NCBI GenBank assembly: GCA_964625775.1 | Contig: CAZVEH010000004.1 | Coordinates: 3,746-67,745, forward strand | Length of the DNA stretch: 64,000 bases | Direction: 5' to 3' | From: GCA-2786165 sp964625775 | GTDB lineage: Bacteria > Pseudomonadota > Gammaproteobacteria > Legionellales > Legionellaceae | Shown: positions 35,266-44,275 of the stretch, one piece after another | How positions within the stretch are numbered: the first letter of the stretch is position 1 | Layout: the number at the start of each line of letters is the position of its first letter | The notes under the pieces: generated by a model | Told to the model about the DNA's origin: nothing | The model's input: only the letters and a program-made list of their open reading frames with translations | The model's database searches: none | Program-made: the position numbers and the translations under genes

Positions 35266-36164
35266 CGCAACCTGAGGTGACCATTTTAGAAGTGGGCCCC
35301 AGGGATGGGCTACAAAATGAAGCCCTATTTGTGCAAACCAAATATAAAATGGAATTCATTCGTTTGCTTACTGAAACCGGGTTACAACATATTGAAGTCA
35401 CCAGTTTTGTGTCACCCAAAGCCATCATGCAACTGGCGGACCATGAAGCTTTATTTCACGCCATACATAAACCCGATCACATCCATTTTTCAGCCTTAAT
35501 TCCCAATGAACAAGGCATGCAACAGGCGCTCCAAGCAGGCGTCAAAGAAATTGCCATTTTCACCGCAGCCAGCGAATCCTTCAACCAACGCAATATCAAT
35601 TGTTCTATCAACGAGAGCATCGCCCGTTTTGAACCGGTGATGCAAATGGCCAAAGCACATCATATATGGGTGCGCGCTTATATTTCTTGTGCACTGGGGT
35701 GTCCGTATGAGGGCGATATTTTACCCTCGCAGGTCACTGCTGTGGCAAAAAAACTACTTCAGCTTGGCGTGAATGAAATTGATTTGGGCGATACCATTGG
35801 CGTCGGTACCCCAAAGCAAACCAAACAATTGATTGAGACCATCAGCCGGGATGTCCCCCTTACTCAGTTGGCCATGCATTTTCATGATACCTATGGGCAG
35901 GCAATTGCTAATATCCACGAGGCTTTGAATTGCGGTATTCGCCGCTTTGATAGCGCCGTCGCAGGATTAGGCGGCTGCCCGTACGCGCGTGGCGCCAGCG
36001 GCAATGTGGCCACCGAAGACGTGCTGTATTTGATGCATGGATTGGGCTTACACACTGGAATTGATATTTTTAAGATCGTGTCAGCTGGGGATATGATTTG
36101 TAAAATTCTAGGCCGCAGAAATCAATCTAAAGTTGCCAATGCTTTGTTGGCCAATCAAACATAA
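35262..36164 (+). CDS. liuE: Hydroxymethylglutaryl-CoA lyase
   Basis: A 300-aa lyase that splits HMG-CoA into acetyl-CoA and acetoacetate, the last step of leucine degradation. The TIM-barrel start EVGPRDGLQNE gives the metal/catalytic Arg-Asp. HFHDTYGQA holds the metal histidines, and the active-site cysteine lies in GLGGCPYARGASGN, the HMG-CoA lyase signature. Its ATG overlaps the liuD stop. No terminator is obvious after it; the next gene starts 81 bp on. Confidence 0.95.
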   Translation: MTQPEVTILEVGPRDGLQNEALFVQTKYKMEFIRLLTETGLQHIEVTSFVSPKAIMQLADHEALFHAIHKPDHIHFSALIPNEQGMQQALQAGVKEIAIFTAASESFNQRNINCSINESIARFEPVMQMAKAHHIWVRAYISCALGCPYEGDILPSQVTAVAKKLLQLGVNEIDLGDTIGVGTPKQTKQLIETISRDVPLTQLAMHFHDTYGQAIANIHEALNCGIRRFDSAVAGLGGCPYARGASGNVATEDVLYLMHGLGLHTGIDIFKIVSAGDMICKILGRRNQSKVANALLANQT

Positions 36165-36245
36165 TATATGTCCAAATAAAAAACACATTGTCTTGATAAA
36201 ATTAATCACTTGTATTAAAATTGCTTTTTTTATACGAGAGTAGCC

Positions 36246-37370
36246 ATGTCACCCTTATCTTTTGAGCACACGTATAAAGCCACATGGAAAAGCGGCGACA
36301 GGGAATACACGATAACAAAACCTTTTCGGTTTCAAGTATTTTTAGGAGAAAAACCCAGGGTCGATTTTAACAGCCTAGCGACGAACGAACTTACTTTTTC
36401 TGCACGTGACCTAGACAAAATTAGTGATACATTTCAAAAACAAAGAATTGATTTCGCAAAAAAACTCATTAACATGAAACCATTTATTGGACCTAGGGCA
36501 CTCTTCTCTAGCGATCGATATATTGAAAGAGACCTCTTCTTGTTACTTGGACTTTCAGCAGATCCTGAATTAACACAAGCCCTAGATGCTCTAAGAAAAA
36601 CACATCCCTATCAAGCAAAGAATGAAGAACATTTTGAAGAACTATTCACACAGCATTCTCAAAGCATCATCAACTTTACACAAAACATAGCTCTAAGACC
36701 TGCTTTTCAAAGCATGATGGATAGGCTTTATTTGAGCATTGCGCTGGACTATAAAATAAGACAATCACATTGGCTCTTTAAAAAAGAAACGTATGCTTAT
36801 CTCAGCACTATAGTGTTAAAAATACCTGTGGCATTCGTACAGCTTGCTGTTTGGTTTGTGACTTTTGCAGGATTGATGCTGTTTTATGTCACCCCTATGA
36901 TCCTCTCCGGAGCTCTTCTGACAACATTGCCAGTAGTGGCACCATGGATATCCCTATTAGCATTTACACTTGCGATAATTACATCTTTGATTGGCTCACT
37001 CGCGCTTGTACATACGACACACAAATATATGGAATTTATTTTTAAGGCAGTCGACCGTCCTTTTCTATGCGCATCCTATTGGATTGATTATGCTGTTGGA
37101 GCTCTTTTTGGTGTTCAGTTTTTTGCGTTTGAGCTTTCAGAGTTACTTGCGAAAATGAATCACCCTATAGAATCCTACAGTATCGCCATAGCTCAACCAG
37201 CACCTGAGTCGGATACATCTCCAGCGTCGGCGACCATTGCAAGCTTCTTCCAGCCCGGAGAAGAAGAAGTCGTCATAGCGTCCTATGAAACACCCACGCC
37301 TGGGGTATTCGTCGATGTAAGGGATGAGTATAGTGACGATGAGTGTGCTAGTGTGCTGTCCATAGATTAG
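36246..37370 (+). CDS. Membrane protein of unknown function, candidate effector
   Basis: Not recognised. A 374-aa protein with a soluble charged N-terminal half (about 1-180) and a cluster of three hydrophobic helices at about 190-270 (FVQLAVWFVTFAGLMLFYV, ILSGALLTTLPVVAPWISLLAF, IITSLIGSLALVHTT). An acidic tail of about 75 residues (SPASATIASFFQPGEEEVV, then DVRDEYSDDE) closes the protein. No signal peptide. Internal membrane segments flanked by soluble ends and an acidic C-terminus are common in Legionella/Coxiella type IV effectors, but this is context-based inference. Confidence 0.6.
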   Translation: MSPLSFEHTYKATWKSGDREYTITKPFRFQVFLGEKPRVDFNSLATNELTFSARDLDKISDTFQKQRIDFAKKLINMKPFIGPRALFSSDRYIERDLFLLLGLSADPELTQALDALRKTHPYQAKNEEHFEELFTQHSQSIINFTQNIALRPAFQSMMDRLYLSIALDYKIRQSHWLFKKETYAYLSTIVLKIPVAFVQLAVWFVTFAGLMLFYVTPMILSGALLTTLPVVAPWISLLAFTLAIITSLIGSLALVHTTHKYMEFIFKAVDRPFLCASYWIDYAVGALFGVQFFAFELSELLAKMNHPIESYSIAIAQPAPESDTSPASATIASFFQPGEEEVVIASYETPTPGVFVDVRDEYSDDECASVLSID

Positions 37371-37494
37371 GCATATATCACTGTAAATGTAACTCCCCAC
37401 GTCAATTTGATACAACCCAGCCAATCGGTACGCTTCGTATCGTAAATTTGATTGCCCATGTGTTGGCCCACTTCTGAATACCTTCAAAACAAGC

Positions 37495-38658
37495 TCATTT
37501 ATCAAAAAAATATTTTTTCACTCCAACTGCCCAAGGATAAACCTGAACGTTATCAATATTTTTTATATATTGCTCTCTACTTAAGCAAATAGCTTCGCAA
37601 TCCCCAAAATCATGTGCGAGTGTTTTTAATGTTGATAAATGACGAGCCTCCACTATGGTAGCGCTTTTTATTTCGATAAATAGCGTTTTCTGACCAGGAC
37701 GCTCAACGACCAAATCAATTTCTGCATCGTCTTTGGTAGCCAAATAAGAAAAGCGGTAATTACGATGTCGATAACTTGCTAATTGTATACATTGATTAAG
37801 AATAAAATGCTCAAAAGCCTCACCAAAGGCTGACGTACTTTCCATCAATGATATTTCAGTTAACCCCATAAGTGCTCTTACCACGCCTGTATCAAAAAAA
37901 TAAAATTTTGGTTTTTTGCTGAGTCTTTTACGAAATGAATGTTGAAATGGGTATAAATAATATCCAATTAAGGTGTCTTCCAAAATCGAAAAATAATCTC
38001 GCACAGTATAGTCAGAAACCCCTACATCTTGCGCAATGTTTGAAAAATTTATCTTTTTCCCATTGCATTGTGCTGCTACCTCTAAAAAATATCGAAATGG
38101 CGCTAAGTCGCGAACATATTTTTCTGCCCAAACTTCTTCTTTCAAATACAAATTGACATAAGTTTCTAAAAAAAGCTGTTTTTCAAGCTCATCCGTCCAT
38201 TCAAATTGCTTTGGCAACATGCCATATTGTACAGCATGAGAAAGATTAAATCGCGCTCCAACCTCTAGGTAAGTGAATGGATAAAGATGGTAAAGAAGTG
38301 CTCTACCTGCCAGTAAATTGGCGCCACCATGTCTTAGTTTTTTAGCGCTCGAGCCGGTGAGAATAAATATTTTATCGGTCGTCTCTATCAGGTCATGGAC
38401 AATATCCAACAGTTTGGGCAGTTTCTGAATTTCATCAATAATCACGTAAGATTGTGTATCGGGCATCGCCCTGACAATCTCGCCCAATGCATCTGGGTTC
38501 CGTGCAAAATGATTTTCGTTTTTAGCCTCAAGTAAATTAATCATGAGCGCATCTTGAAGCCAGGGCAAAGATTTCAGCAACGTTGTCTTTCCCACTCCGC
38601 GTGCACCAAATAAAAAGGCGCTTTGTTTTTCACTGAGTTGTATCAATCGTTCAAACAT
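37495..38658 (-). CDS. AAA-14/DUF4143 ATPase
   Basis: A 387-aa member of the common AAA_14 plus DUF4143 family of archaeal-bacterial ATPases. Walker A is FLFGARGVGKTTLLKS (16-31) and Walker B is VIIDEIQKL. Sensor-like ILTGSSAKKLRHGGANLLAGR follows. DUF4143 begins about residue 195, with a small helix-turn-helix-like region and the nuclease-like IDLVVERPGQKTLFIEIKSA motif (D-x6-7-ExK) at the C-terminus. Role unknown; such genes behave like selfish or defence-associated cassettes. It is solitary and has repeated promoter elements upstream. Confidence 0.88.
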   Translation of the reverse strand: MFERLIQLSEKQSAFLFGARGVGKTTLLKSLPWLQDALMINLLEAKNENHFARNPDALGEIVRAMPDTQSYVIIDEIQKLPKLLDIVHDLIETTDKIFILTGSSAKKLRHGGANLLAGRALLYHLYPFTYLEVGARFNLSHAVQYGMLPKQFEWTDELEKQLFLETYVNLYLKEEVWAEKYVRDLAPFRYFLEVAAQCNGKKINFSNIAQDVGVSDYTVRDYFSILEDTLIGYYLYPFQHSFRKRLSKKPKFYFFDTGVVRALMGLTEISLMESTSAFGEAFEHFILNQCIQLASYRHRNYRFSYLATKDDAEIDLVVERPGQKTLFIEIKSATIVEARHLSTLKTLAHDFGDCEAICLSREQYIKNIDNVQVYPWAVGVKKYFFDK

Positions 38659-38661
38659 ATA

Positions 38662-38704
38662 TACGCCATTTTTAGTGTGTTTTTTATAAAATGTACGCCA
38701 TTTT
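38662..38704. promoter_or_regulatory. Direct repeat operator upstream of the DUF4143 gene
   Basis: TACGCCATTTT occurs at 38662-38672 and again at 38694-38704, 32 bp apart (about three helical turns), in the 45 bp before the ATG at 38658. The pair reads AAAATGGCGTA on the coding strand. The phasing suggests paired binding sites for a regulator, perhaps the product itself. Confidence 0.5.
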
Positions 38705-38861
38705 CAAAAAAAATCAATAAAATATCACAACATTTGTTGCAGTAGGCGACCGAATGAACGCAATAAGATCAACAAAGAGATCGACGTTTTCGCCGCTCTG
38801 GCTTGACAAGAATGAGCTGCAAGCTTAGCATTGCTGCGATTGGATTTTTTAGGATTCTACC

Positions 38862-39830
38862 ATGCCAATTCACCATTCAAGAACCCTGGTGAGTGACGAC
38901 TTTGAAGCAGTGAATCGCTTGATCGTCGATAAAATTAAAGCACAAACTGGTTTAATTGATGATTTGGCAAATCATATTATTCAGAGTGGTGGCAAACGAC
39001 TGCGTCCATTATTGGTGCTATTGTCTAGCCAAGCATGTTGTTACCAGGGCAAGAACCACATCCAACTGGCTGCCATGATCGAGTTATTCCATACGGCTAC
39101 CTTACTGCATGATGATGTGGTGGACGAATCCACTTTACGTCGAGGTCAGCAAACTGCGCATGGCATTTGGGGCTCTAAAGCCAGTATTTTGGTAGGTGAT
39201 TATTTATTCACACTCTATATGCAATTGTTAATTGCTTTAGAAGATTTTTCTATTATGCGACTGTTGTCTGAAATTTCTCACCAAACTGCGTGTGGTGAAA
39301 TTCGACAGTTACACAATCGACACAAAGACACCCTATCAATGGACGATTATTTTACAGTCATTCGAGACAAAACCTCATTGCTTTTTGCTGCATCTACTGC
39401 AAGCGGAGCTATGCTCGCCAAAACTGACGAAGCCACCATCCAAGGTTTGTATGCTTATGGATTGCACTTAGGCAATGCCTTTCAGCTGATTGATGATGCG
39501 CTGGATTATTGTTCTGATGTCCAAACCTTGGGTAAAAATATCGGTGACGACTTAGCGGATGGCAAAGCAACGTTGCCGTTGTTGTATGCTTTACAACACG
39601 GCACAGCTTTACAACAACAAAAAATAAGAACGAGTTTGAACAAAGGAACATTAGAATTTTTGCCTGATATCATGAGAGCAATTACCGACACAGAGGCTAT
39701 TGCGTATACCAAAGACATTGCAAAACAAGAAGTCGACAAAGCGGTGAGTTCTTTAGACATTCTCCCAGATTCTGTTTATAAAACAGCTTTGGCAAATATC
39801 GCTCGCTATGCTTTAGAGCGTGATCATTAA
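38862..39830 (+). CDS. ispB: Octaprenyl (long-chain polyprenyl) diphosphate synthase
   Basis: A 322-aa trans-prenyltransferase providing the ubiquinone side chain by condensing IPP units. The first aspartate-rich motif is HDDVVDES near residue 83 with LRRGQ after it. GGKRLRP sits upstream and the second aspartate motif is QLIDDALDY. Length and motifs fit IspB. AGGA lies 7 bases before the start ATG. It is not next to rplU-rpmA, which lie 2.7 kb away on the same strand with ychF-pth-rplY inserted on the other. Confidence 0.94.
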   Translation: MPIHHSRTLVSDDFEAVNRLIVDKIKAQTGLIDDLANHIIQSGGKRLRPLLVLLSSQACCYQGKNHIQLAAMIELFHTATLLHDDVVDESTLRRGQQTAHGIWGSKASILVGDYLFTLYMQLLIALEDFSIMRLLSEISHQTACGEIRQLHNRHKDTLSMDDYFTVIRDKTSLLFAASTASGAMLAKTDEATIQGLYAYGLHLGNAFQLIDDALDYCSDVQTLGKNIGDDLADGKATLPLLYALQHGTALQQQKIRTSLNKGTLEFLPDIMRAITDTEAIAYTKDIAKQEVDKAVSSLDILPDSVYKTALANIARYALERDH

Positions 39831-39950
39831 CGCCCTTTAGACACAATCATAAAGTAACCGTCGATCTCACCAGAACCGTTCAGAGTGAGCAGATGATAAG
39901 GAATGCATCCGTCTCGAAAGCTGCTCCTCAGAGCGAACAAGTAGCGACCA

Positions 39951-41042
39951 TTAAACATTAAATAAAAAGTGCATCACATCGCCATCACACACAACATATG
40001 CTTTGCCTTCTAATCGCAATTTACCCGCTTCTTTGGCGCCCTGCTCCCCACCATGCGCCACAAAAGCATCAAAGGCCACGACTTCAGCTCGAATAAATCC
40101 TTTTTCAAAATCAGTATGAATCACACCTGCTGCTTGTGGCGCCGTGGCCCCTTTTTGAATGGTCCAGGCACGTACTTCTTTGACCCCGGCGGTGAAATAG
40201 GTTTGTAGACCTAATAGTTCATAACCGGCACGAATCACGCGATGTAACCCTGGTTCAGATAGCCCCAAGTCAGCCATAAACTCAGCACGATCTGCTTCAT
40301 CTAATTCAACCAACTCTGCTTCCGTGGCTGCACATAGCGGCACAACCTTGGCATTTTCTTGCGCTGCCAATGCCATGACTTTGTCCAACAAGGGGTTCTG
40401 TTCATACCCATCATCAGACACGTTCGCAATATATAATACAGGCTTTGCAGTCAATAAAAACAAGCGCTGAATCACAACAAGTTCTTCAGGACTCAATGCC
40501 ATGGTACGTACTGGTAATCCTTGATCGAGTTGCTGCTTGATTTTTTGAAGGGTCTGCAACTCAAACTGCGCGTCTTTATTGCCACTTTTACCTAATTTAT
40601 TGGCTTTCATCACCGCTTTATCTACCGTGTCCATATCGGCCAACGCCAATTCAGTATTGATGACTTCAATATCATGTATAGGATCAACACGACCCGCCAC
40701 ATGAATCACATCGTGATGCTCGAAACATCGAACCACATGGGCAATGGCATCTGTTTCTCTAATATTCGCCAAAAACTGATTACCTAAGCCTTCTCCACTC
40801 GCAGCACCTTTTACCAAGCCTGCAATATCCACAAACTGCATCACAGCAGGTAGAACTCGCTCAGGGTGTACAATATCCTGTAACGCTTTTAAGCGTGGAT
40901 CAGGTACAGACACCACACCCACATTAGGTTCAATCGTACAAAAAGGGTAATTCGCAGCTTCAATTCCTGCTTGCGTTAATGCATTGAATAGCGTCGATTT
41001 ACCCACATTAGGCAAACCAACTATGCCACATTGAAATCCCAT
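39951..41042 (-). CDS. ychF: Redox-regulated ATPase YchF
   Basis: A 363-aa OBG-family protein, ATP-preferring, that binds 70S ribosomes and modulates stress translation. G1 is GLPNVGKST near the N-terminus, NYPFCTIEPNVG is the switch region, DIAGLVKGAASGEGLGN is G3 and YIANVSD replaces the usual NKxD, as in ATP-binding YchF. The C-terminal TGS-like domain includes FFTAG-like TYFTAGVKEVRAWT and a conserved end GKAYVVCDGDVMHFLFNV. It starts 2 bp after the pth stop. Confidence 0.96.
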   Translation of the reverse strand: MGFQCGIVGLPNVGKSTLFNALTQAGIEAANYPFCTIEPNVGVVSVPDPRLKALQDIVHPERVLPAVMQFVDIAGLVKGAASGEGLGNQFLANIRETDAIAHVVRCFEHHDVIHVAGRVDPIHDIEVINTELALADMDTVDKAVMKANKLGKSGNKDAQFELQTLQKIKQQLDQGLPVRTMALSPEELVVIQRLFLLTAKPVLYIANVSDDGYEQNPLLDKVMALAAQENAKVVPLCAATEAELVELDEADRAEFMADLGLSEPGLHRVIRAGYELLGLQTYFTAGVKEVRAWTIQKGATAPQAAGVIHTDFEKGFIRAEVVAFDAFVAHGGEQGAKEAGKLRLEGKAYVVCDGDVMHFLFNV

Positions 41043-41043
41043 A

Positions 41044-41622
41044 TCATTCCCCTGCTGTATGCAATTTGGTCATTGCAAGTGTTAAATTGCCGTTTAAAAT
41101 AGTCGATATCTCGTTGGTAGCTCGTGATATTGCAGTCAATATTTTTTCTTTATCCGCTTGTGACGGTTTTGATAACACATAATCTGTCACCAAATCCCGG
41201 TGTCCAGGATGTCCAATACCAATCCGTAATCGATGAAAATCACGTGTATTCAGGTGCTGGATGATATCTCGTAGCCCATTGTGCCCACCATGGCCCCCTC
41301 CAGTTTTTAAACGAACATCACCTGCGGGCAAATCCAATTCATCGTGTACCACTAGAATTTCATGGGGCAAAATATCATAAAACTGACACACACTACGCAC
41401 GCCTGCGCCACTCAGATTCATGAATGACAAAGGCATAAACAACATACTGTGTAGGTCGCCCAGATCGATTCTTACCCAATCTCCGCCCAATTTCTTATCC
41501 GATTTGAAGTGCACTTGCTGGTTGTGCGCCAAAGTCTCCACAAACCAAGCGCCGGCATTGTGCCGCGTTTGTGCGTAGGAAGGACCAGGATTGCGTAAGC
41601 CAACGATTATTTTAATGGACAT
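41044..41622 (-). CDS. pth: Peptidyl-tRNA hydrolase
   Basis: A 192-aa enzyme releasing tRNA from prematurely dissociated peptidyl-tRNA. Active-site segments are all present: GLRNPGPSYAQTRHNAG (N10-type Asn and catalytic His), FMNLSG, VHDELDLPAG (catalytic Asp) and GGHGGHNGLRDI. It sits between rplY and ychF on the minus strand, the common rplY-pth-ychF order of gammaproteobacteria. Confidence 0.96.
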   Translation of the reverse strand: MSIKIIVGLRNPGPSYAQTRHNAGAWFVETLAHNQQVHFKSDKKLGGDWVRIDLGDLHSMLFMPLSFMNLSGAGVRSVCQFYDILPHEILVVHDELDLPAGDVRLKTGGGHGGHNGLRDIIQHLNTRDFHRLRIGIGHPGHRDLVTDYVLSKPSQADKEKILTAISRATNEISTILNGNLTLAMTKLHTAGE

Positions 41623-41643
41623 GGTTTATTCGTAAGAGTGAAT

Positions 41644-41667
41644 GTATTCCCGTTTAAACGGGAATAC
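41644..41667. repeat. Perfect 24-bp palindrome between rplY and pth
   Basis: The sequence from 41644 to 41667 is fully self-complementary (GTATTCCCGTTT and its exact reverse complement). In the transcript it would form a tight hairpin 22 bases upstream of the pth start, without a T run. An mRNA-processing or stability element is possible. Confidence 0.6.
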
Positions 41668-41700
41668 ATAATGATTTCTAAGGTACAATTCGCCGAATGA

Positions 41701-42390
41701 TTATTCAGCTTGTTCTTCTTCAGAGGCTGAACTTGCACCAGATGCATCTTCTGCATCAGCGCTTTCTTCTTTGCTTTCTTCTTCAGCTTCCAGAGCTTCT
41801 TCAACCAAAGCGGCTCTGCTGATGTGAACACCCACAACAGGATGATCATGATCGTCAGTAGGCGCAATTGCCAACTCTACCTTAGTAGGTAGTTTCAGAT
41901 CCGATAAATGAATCACTTGATCTAATTCTAAGTGAGCCAAATCAACTTCGATGAACTCAGGTAAGTGCTGAGCCTGACAACGAACTTCAACCTGAGACAT
42001 GATATGATTTACCACACCGCCATCTCGATGACCAGGAGAGGCTTCATCATTGATGAAATGCAAAGGAACCATTTTCACCAACACATCTTTGGCAGATACG
42101 CGCTGAAAGTCCATATGTAAAATCACAGGTTTGTAGGGATGGCGTTGTAAATCTTTCAAAATAACTTGTTGATCTTTACCATCTACTTTCAAATGAAACA
42201 CACTAGAGTAAATCGCTTCATTTTCTAAAGCTTTGTTCACTTTACTTTGAGCCAAAGACAATAGTTGTGGTTTTTTATCACTACCGTATACAATAGCAGG
42301 CACTAATTGTTCAAGACGACGTAGGCGGCGGCTCGCACCTTTCCCCTGTATCTCTCTTGTTTGCGCTTCAAGCGTAATCGTTGATGACAT
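41701..42390 (-). CDS. rplY: 50S ribosomal protein L25 (Ctc/TL5 long form)
   Basis: A 229-aa bL25 of the long general-stress type: an N-terminal 5S rRNA-binding L25 domain (LEAQTREIQGKGASRRLR ... AIVYGS) and a C-terminal beta-rich TL5 domain. The protein ends in an acidic Glu/Ala/Ser tail of about 40 residues. The start at 42390 is chosen because GGAG is 6 bases before that ATG; a second ATG at 42393 is adjacent. A leader hairpin precedes it. Confidence 0.94.
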   Translation of the reverse strand: MSSTITLEAQTREIQGKGASRRLRRLEQLVPAIVYGSDKKPQLLSLAQSKVNKALENEAIYSSVFHLKVDGKDQQVILKDLQRHPYKPVILHMDFQRVSAKDVLVKMVPLHFINDEASPGHRDGGVVNHIMSQVEVRCQAQHLPEFIEVDLAHLELDQVIHLSDLKLPTKVELAIAPTDDHDHPVVGVHISRAALVEEALEAEEESKEESADAEDASGASSASEEEQAE

Positions 42391-42400
42391 CATGGACTCC

Positions 42401-42453
42401 AAAAAAATAAAAACGCGCTGAATCTTGCGACCAGACCAGCAAACTTAGCGCGT
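42401..42453 (-). promoter_or_regulatory. rplY leader hairpin with T-rich tail
   Basis: On the minus strand ACGCGCT (42453-42447) pairs with AGCGCGT (42419-42413), with an inner stem TTGC/GCAA. It is followed at once by TTTTATTTTTTT and then the ribosome site GGAG. A strong hairpin plus T run 11 bases before the rplY start looks like an attenuator. Enterobacterial rplY is autoregulated through its 5' leader, so this may be an L25-responsive structure. Confidence 0.6.
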
Positions 42454-42478
42454 CAGTATACAATAAATAAAATACAAC

Positions 42479-42507
42479 TTGAAGTAAGAATTGAAATTTA
42501 ATAGAAT
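42479..42507 (+). promoter_or_regulatory. Predicted sigma70 promoter of rplU-rpmA-obgE
   Basis: TTGAAG at 42479-42484, a 17-base spacer, and TAGAAT at 42502-42507, 44 bases upstream of the rplU ATG. Good spacing and match, based on consensus only. Confidence 0.5.
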
Positions 42508-42551
42508 ATGGCACTTTGCTATGCCAATTTGGCGACTTGGAGATATAAGTT

Positions 42552-42863
42552 ATGTATGCGGTAATCAAAACCGGCGGTAAACAATACCGCGTCAAAGAAG
42601 GTGATGTTCTTAAAATCGAACAACTTCCTTTTGATCTTGGACACGTCATCGATTTCACTGAGGTCTTAATGATGACCAAAGGCGATCAAACAACTTTTGG
42701 TACCCCCTTTATTGACAAAGCCTCGGTCAAAGCCGAAGTCATAGCACAAGGTCGTCATAAAAAAATCAAAATCATCAAATTCCGTCGACGCAAACACCAT
42801 ATGAAACACATGGGACATCGACAAAATTTTACTGAAATCAAAATCACCGCAATCGGTAAATAA
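42552..42863 (+). CDS. rplU: 50S ribosomal protein L21
   Basis: A 103-aa bL21. The typical N-terminus MYAVIKTGGKQYRVKEGD and the C-terminal FRRRKHHMKHMGHRQNFTEI rRNA-binding signature are present. First gene of a rplU-rpmA-obgE operon, divergent from rplY. Confidence 0.98.
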   Translation: MYAVIKTGGKQYRVKEGDVLKIEQLPFDLGHVIDFTEVLMMTKGDQTTFGTPFIDKASVKAEVIAQGRHKKIKIIKFRRRKHHMKHMGHRQNFTEIKITAIGK

Positions 42864-42877
42864 GAGGATAATACGAA

Positions 42878-43147
42878 ATGGCAACGAAAAAAGCGGGTGG
42901 TAGTACCCGAAATGGTCGCGACTCGAAACCTAAGTACCTAGGCGTCAAACGCTCTGATGGGCAATTGGTTCAAGCAGGTGAAATTCTAGTTAGACAGCGT
43001 GGCACACGCTTTCACGCAGGCAATGGCGTTGGTTTAGGCCGTGATCACACGTTGTATGCATTGGTCACTGGCTTAGTGAAGTTTGTCACCAAAGGCTCGT
43101 TGAATCGCAAATTTGTCGCAGTTGTCCCGGCTACTGTTACTGAATGA
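42878..43147 (+). CDS. rpmA: 50S ribosomal protein L27
   Basis: An 89-aa bL27 with MATKKAGGSTRNGRDS and YLGVKRSDGQLV, GTRFHAGNGVGLGRDHTLYAL. The N-terminal tail reaches the peptidyl-transferase centre. It follows rplU by 14 bp, and its stop overlaps the obgE start (ATGA). Confidence 0.98.
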   Translation: MATKKAGGSTRNGRDSKPKYLGVKRSDGQLVQAGEILVRQRGTRFHAGNGVGLGRDHTLYALVTGLVKFVTKGSLNRKFVAVVPATVTE

Positions 43148-44169
43148 AATTTGTTGATGAAGCCGTCATCAAAATCGAAGCAGGCAATGGCGGCCACGGC
43201 TGCCTAAGCTTTAGACGCGAAAAATTCATCCCCCGTGGCGGACCTGACGGTGGCGACGGTGGTGATGGCGGTTCAGTGTATCTTGTAGGCAATACTGACT
43301 TAAATACCTTGATTGATTTTCGTTATCAACGTCACTTCAAAGCAGACAATGGCCAATCCGGTATGGGATCCAACTGTACTGGGAAAAAAGGTGATGATCT
43401 GTATATTCAAGTTCCTATTGGCACCCTAGCTTTCGATATTGATACTGGCGAACAATTGGCTGATATTCGAGAACCCAATGTACCTGTTTTGGTCGCCCAA
43501 GGTGGTTTCCATGGACTGGGTAACACACGTTATAAAAGTAGCATCAATCGTACTCCGCGCCAAACCTCTCAAGGTAGCTTAGGCGAAGCTCGACATGTAC
43601 GCATGGAACTACGAGTTTTAGCGGACGTGGGATTGCTGGGCTTGCCCAATGCCGGCAAATCCACCTTGATCAGGGCCGTCAGTGCCGCAAAACCCAAAGT
43701 TGCAGACTATCCTTTCACCACTTTACATCCCAATTTAGGTGTAGTCCGTGTTGGTTCGCATAAAAGTTTCGTCATGGCAGATATCCCAGGTTTGATCGAA
43801 GGCGCATCGACTGGTGCTGGCCTTGGTCATCGTTTTTTGAAACATTTGAACAGAACTTGTGTTTTATTGCACATTGTCGATGTAGCTCCCCTGGATGATT
43901 CAGATCCTGTTGCATCAGCGCAGATTATCATTCAAGAATTGGCAGCTTATAACATCGAGTTATTAAACAAACCTCGATGGTTGGTTCTCAATAAAATCGA
44001 TATGGTTCCGGAGTCTGAACGAGAAACCTTGATCCAACATATTACATCTCAATTAAATTGGACTGACCGCGTATTCACTATCTCCGCAATCAGCGCGCAA
44101 GGCACTCAAACTTTGTGTTATGCATTGATGGAATTAATTGATGAGCTCAAGCAACAACCTCCAGCGTAG
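43144..44169 (+). CDS. obgE: GTPase ObgE/CgtA
   Basis: A 341-aa ribosome-assembly GTPase. The glycine-rich OBG fold (residues 1-158) has FRREKFIPRGGPDGGDGGDGG. The G domain follows: GLPNAGKSTL, then YPFTTLHPNLGVV, DIPGLIEGAS and LNKIDM, with SAISAQG as G5. The variable C-terminal OCT domain is very short. Overlap with rpmA by ATGA shows translational coupling. Confidence 0.97.
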   Translation: MKFVDEAVIKIEAGNGGHGCLSFRREKFIPRGGPDGGDGGDGGSVYLVGNTDLNTLIDFRYQRHFKADNGQSGMGSNCTGKKGDDLYIQVPIGTLAFDIDTGEQLADIREPNVPVLVAQGGFHGLGNTRYKSSINRTPRQTSQGSLGEARHVRMELRVLADVGLLGLPNAGKSTLIRAVSAAKPKVADYPFTTLHPNLGVVRVGSHKSFVMADIPGLIEGASTGAGLGHRFLKHLNRTCVLLHIVDVAPLDDSDPVASAQIIIQELAAYNIELLNKPRWLVLNKIDMVPESERETLIQHITSQLNWTDRVFTISAISAQGTQTLCYALMELIDELKQQPPA

Positions 44170-44275
44170 GTTAGGCCTTTTGGCCCAACTGCTTGCTCAT
44201 AAGACGCAAAATGAAAGTAACTACTCAGGTACCCCCATCGCCTACGCCCCTCGACTTGTTCGAGGGGTCCAGGAG

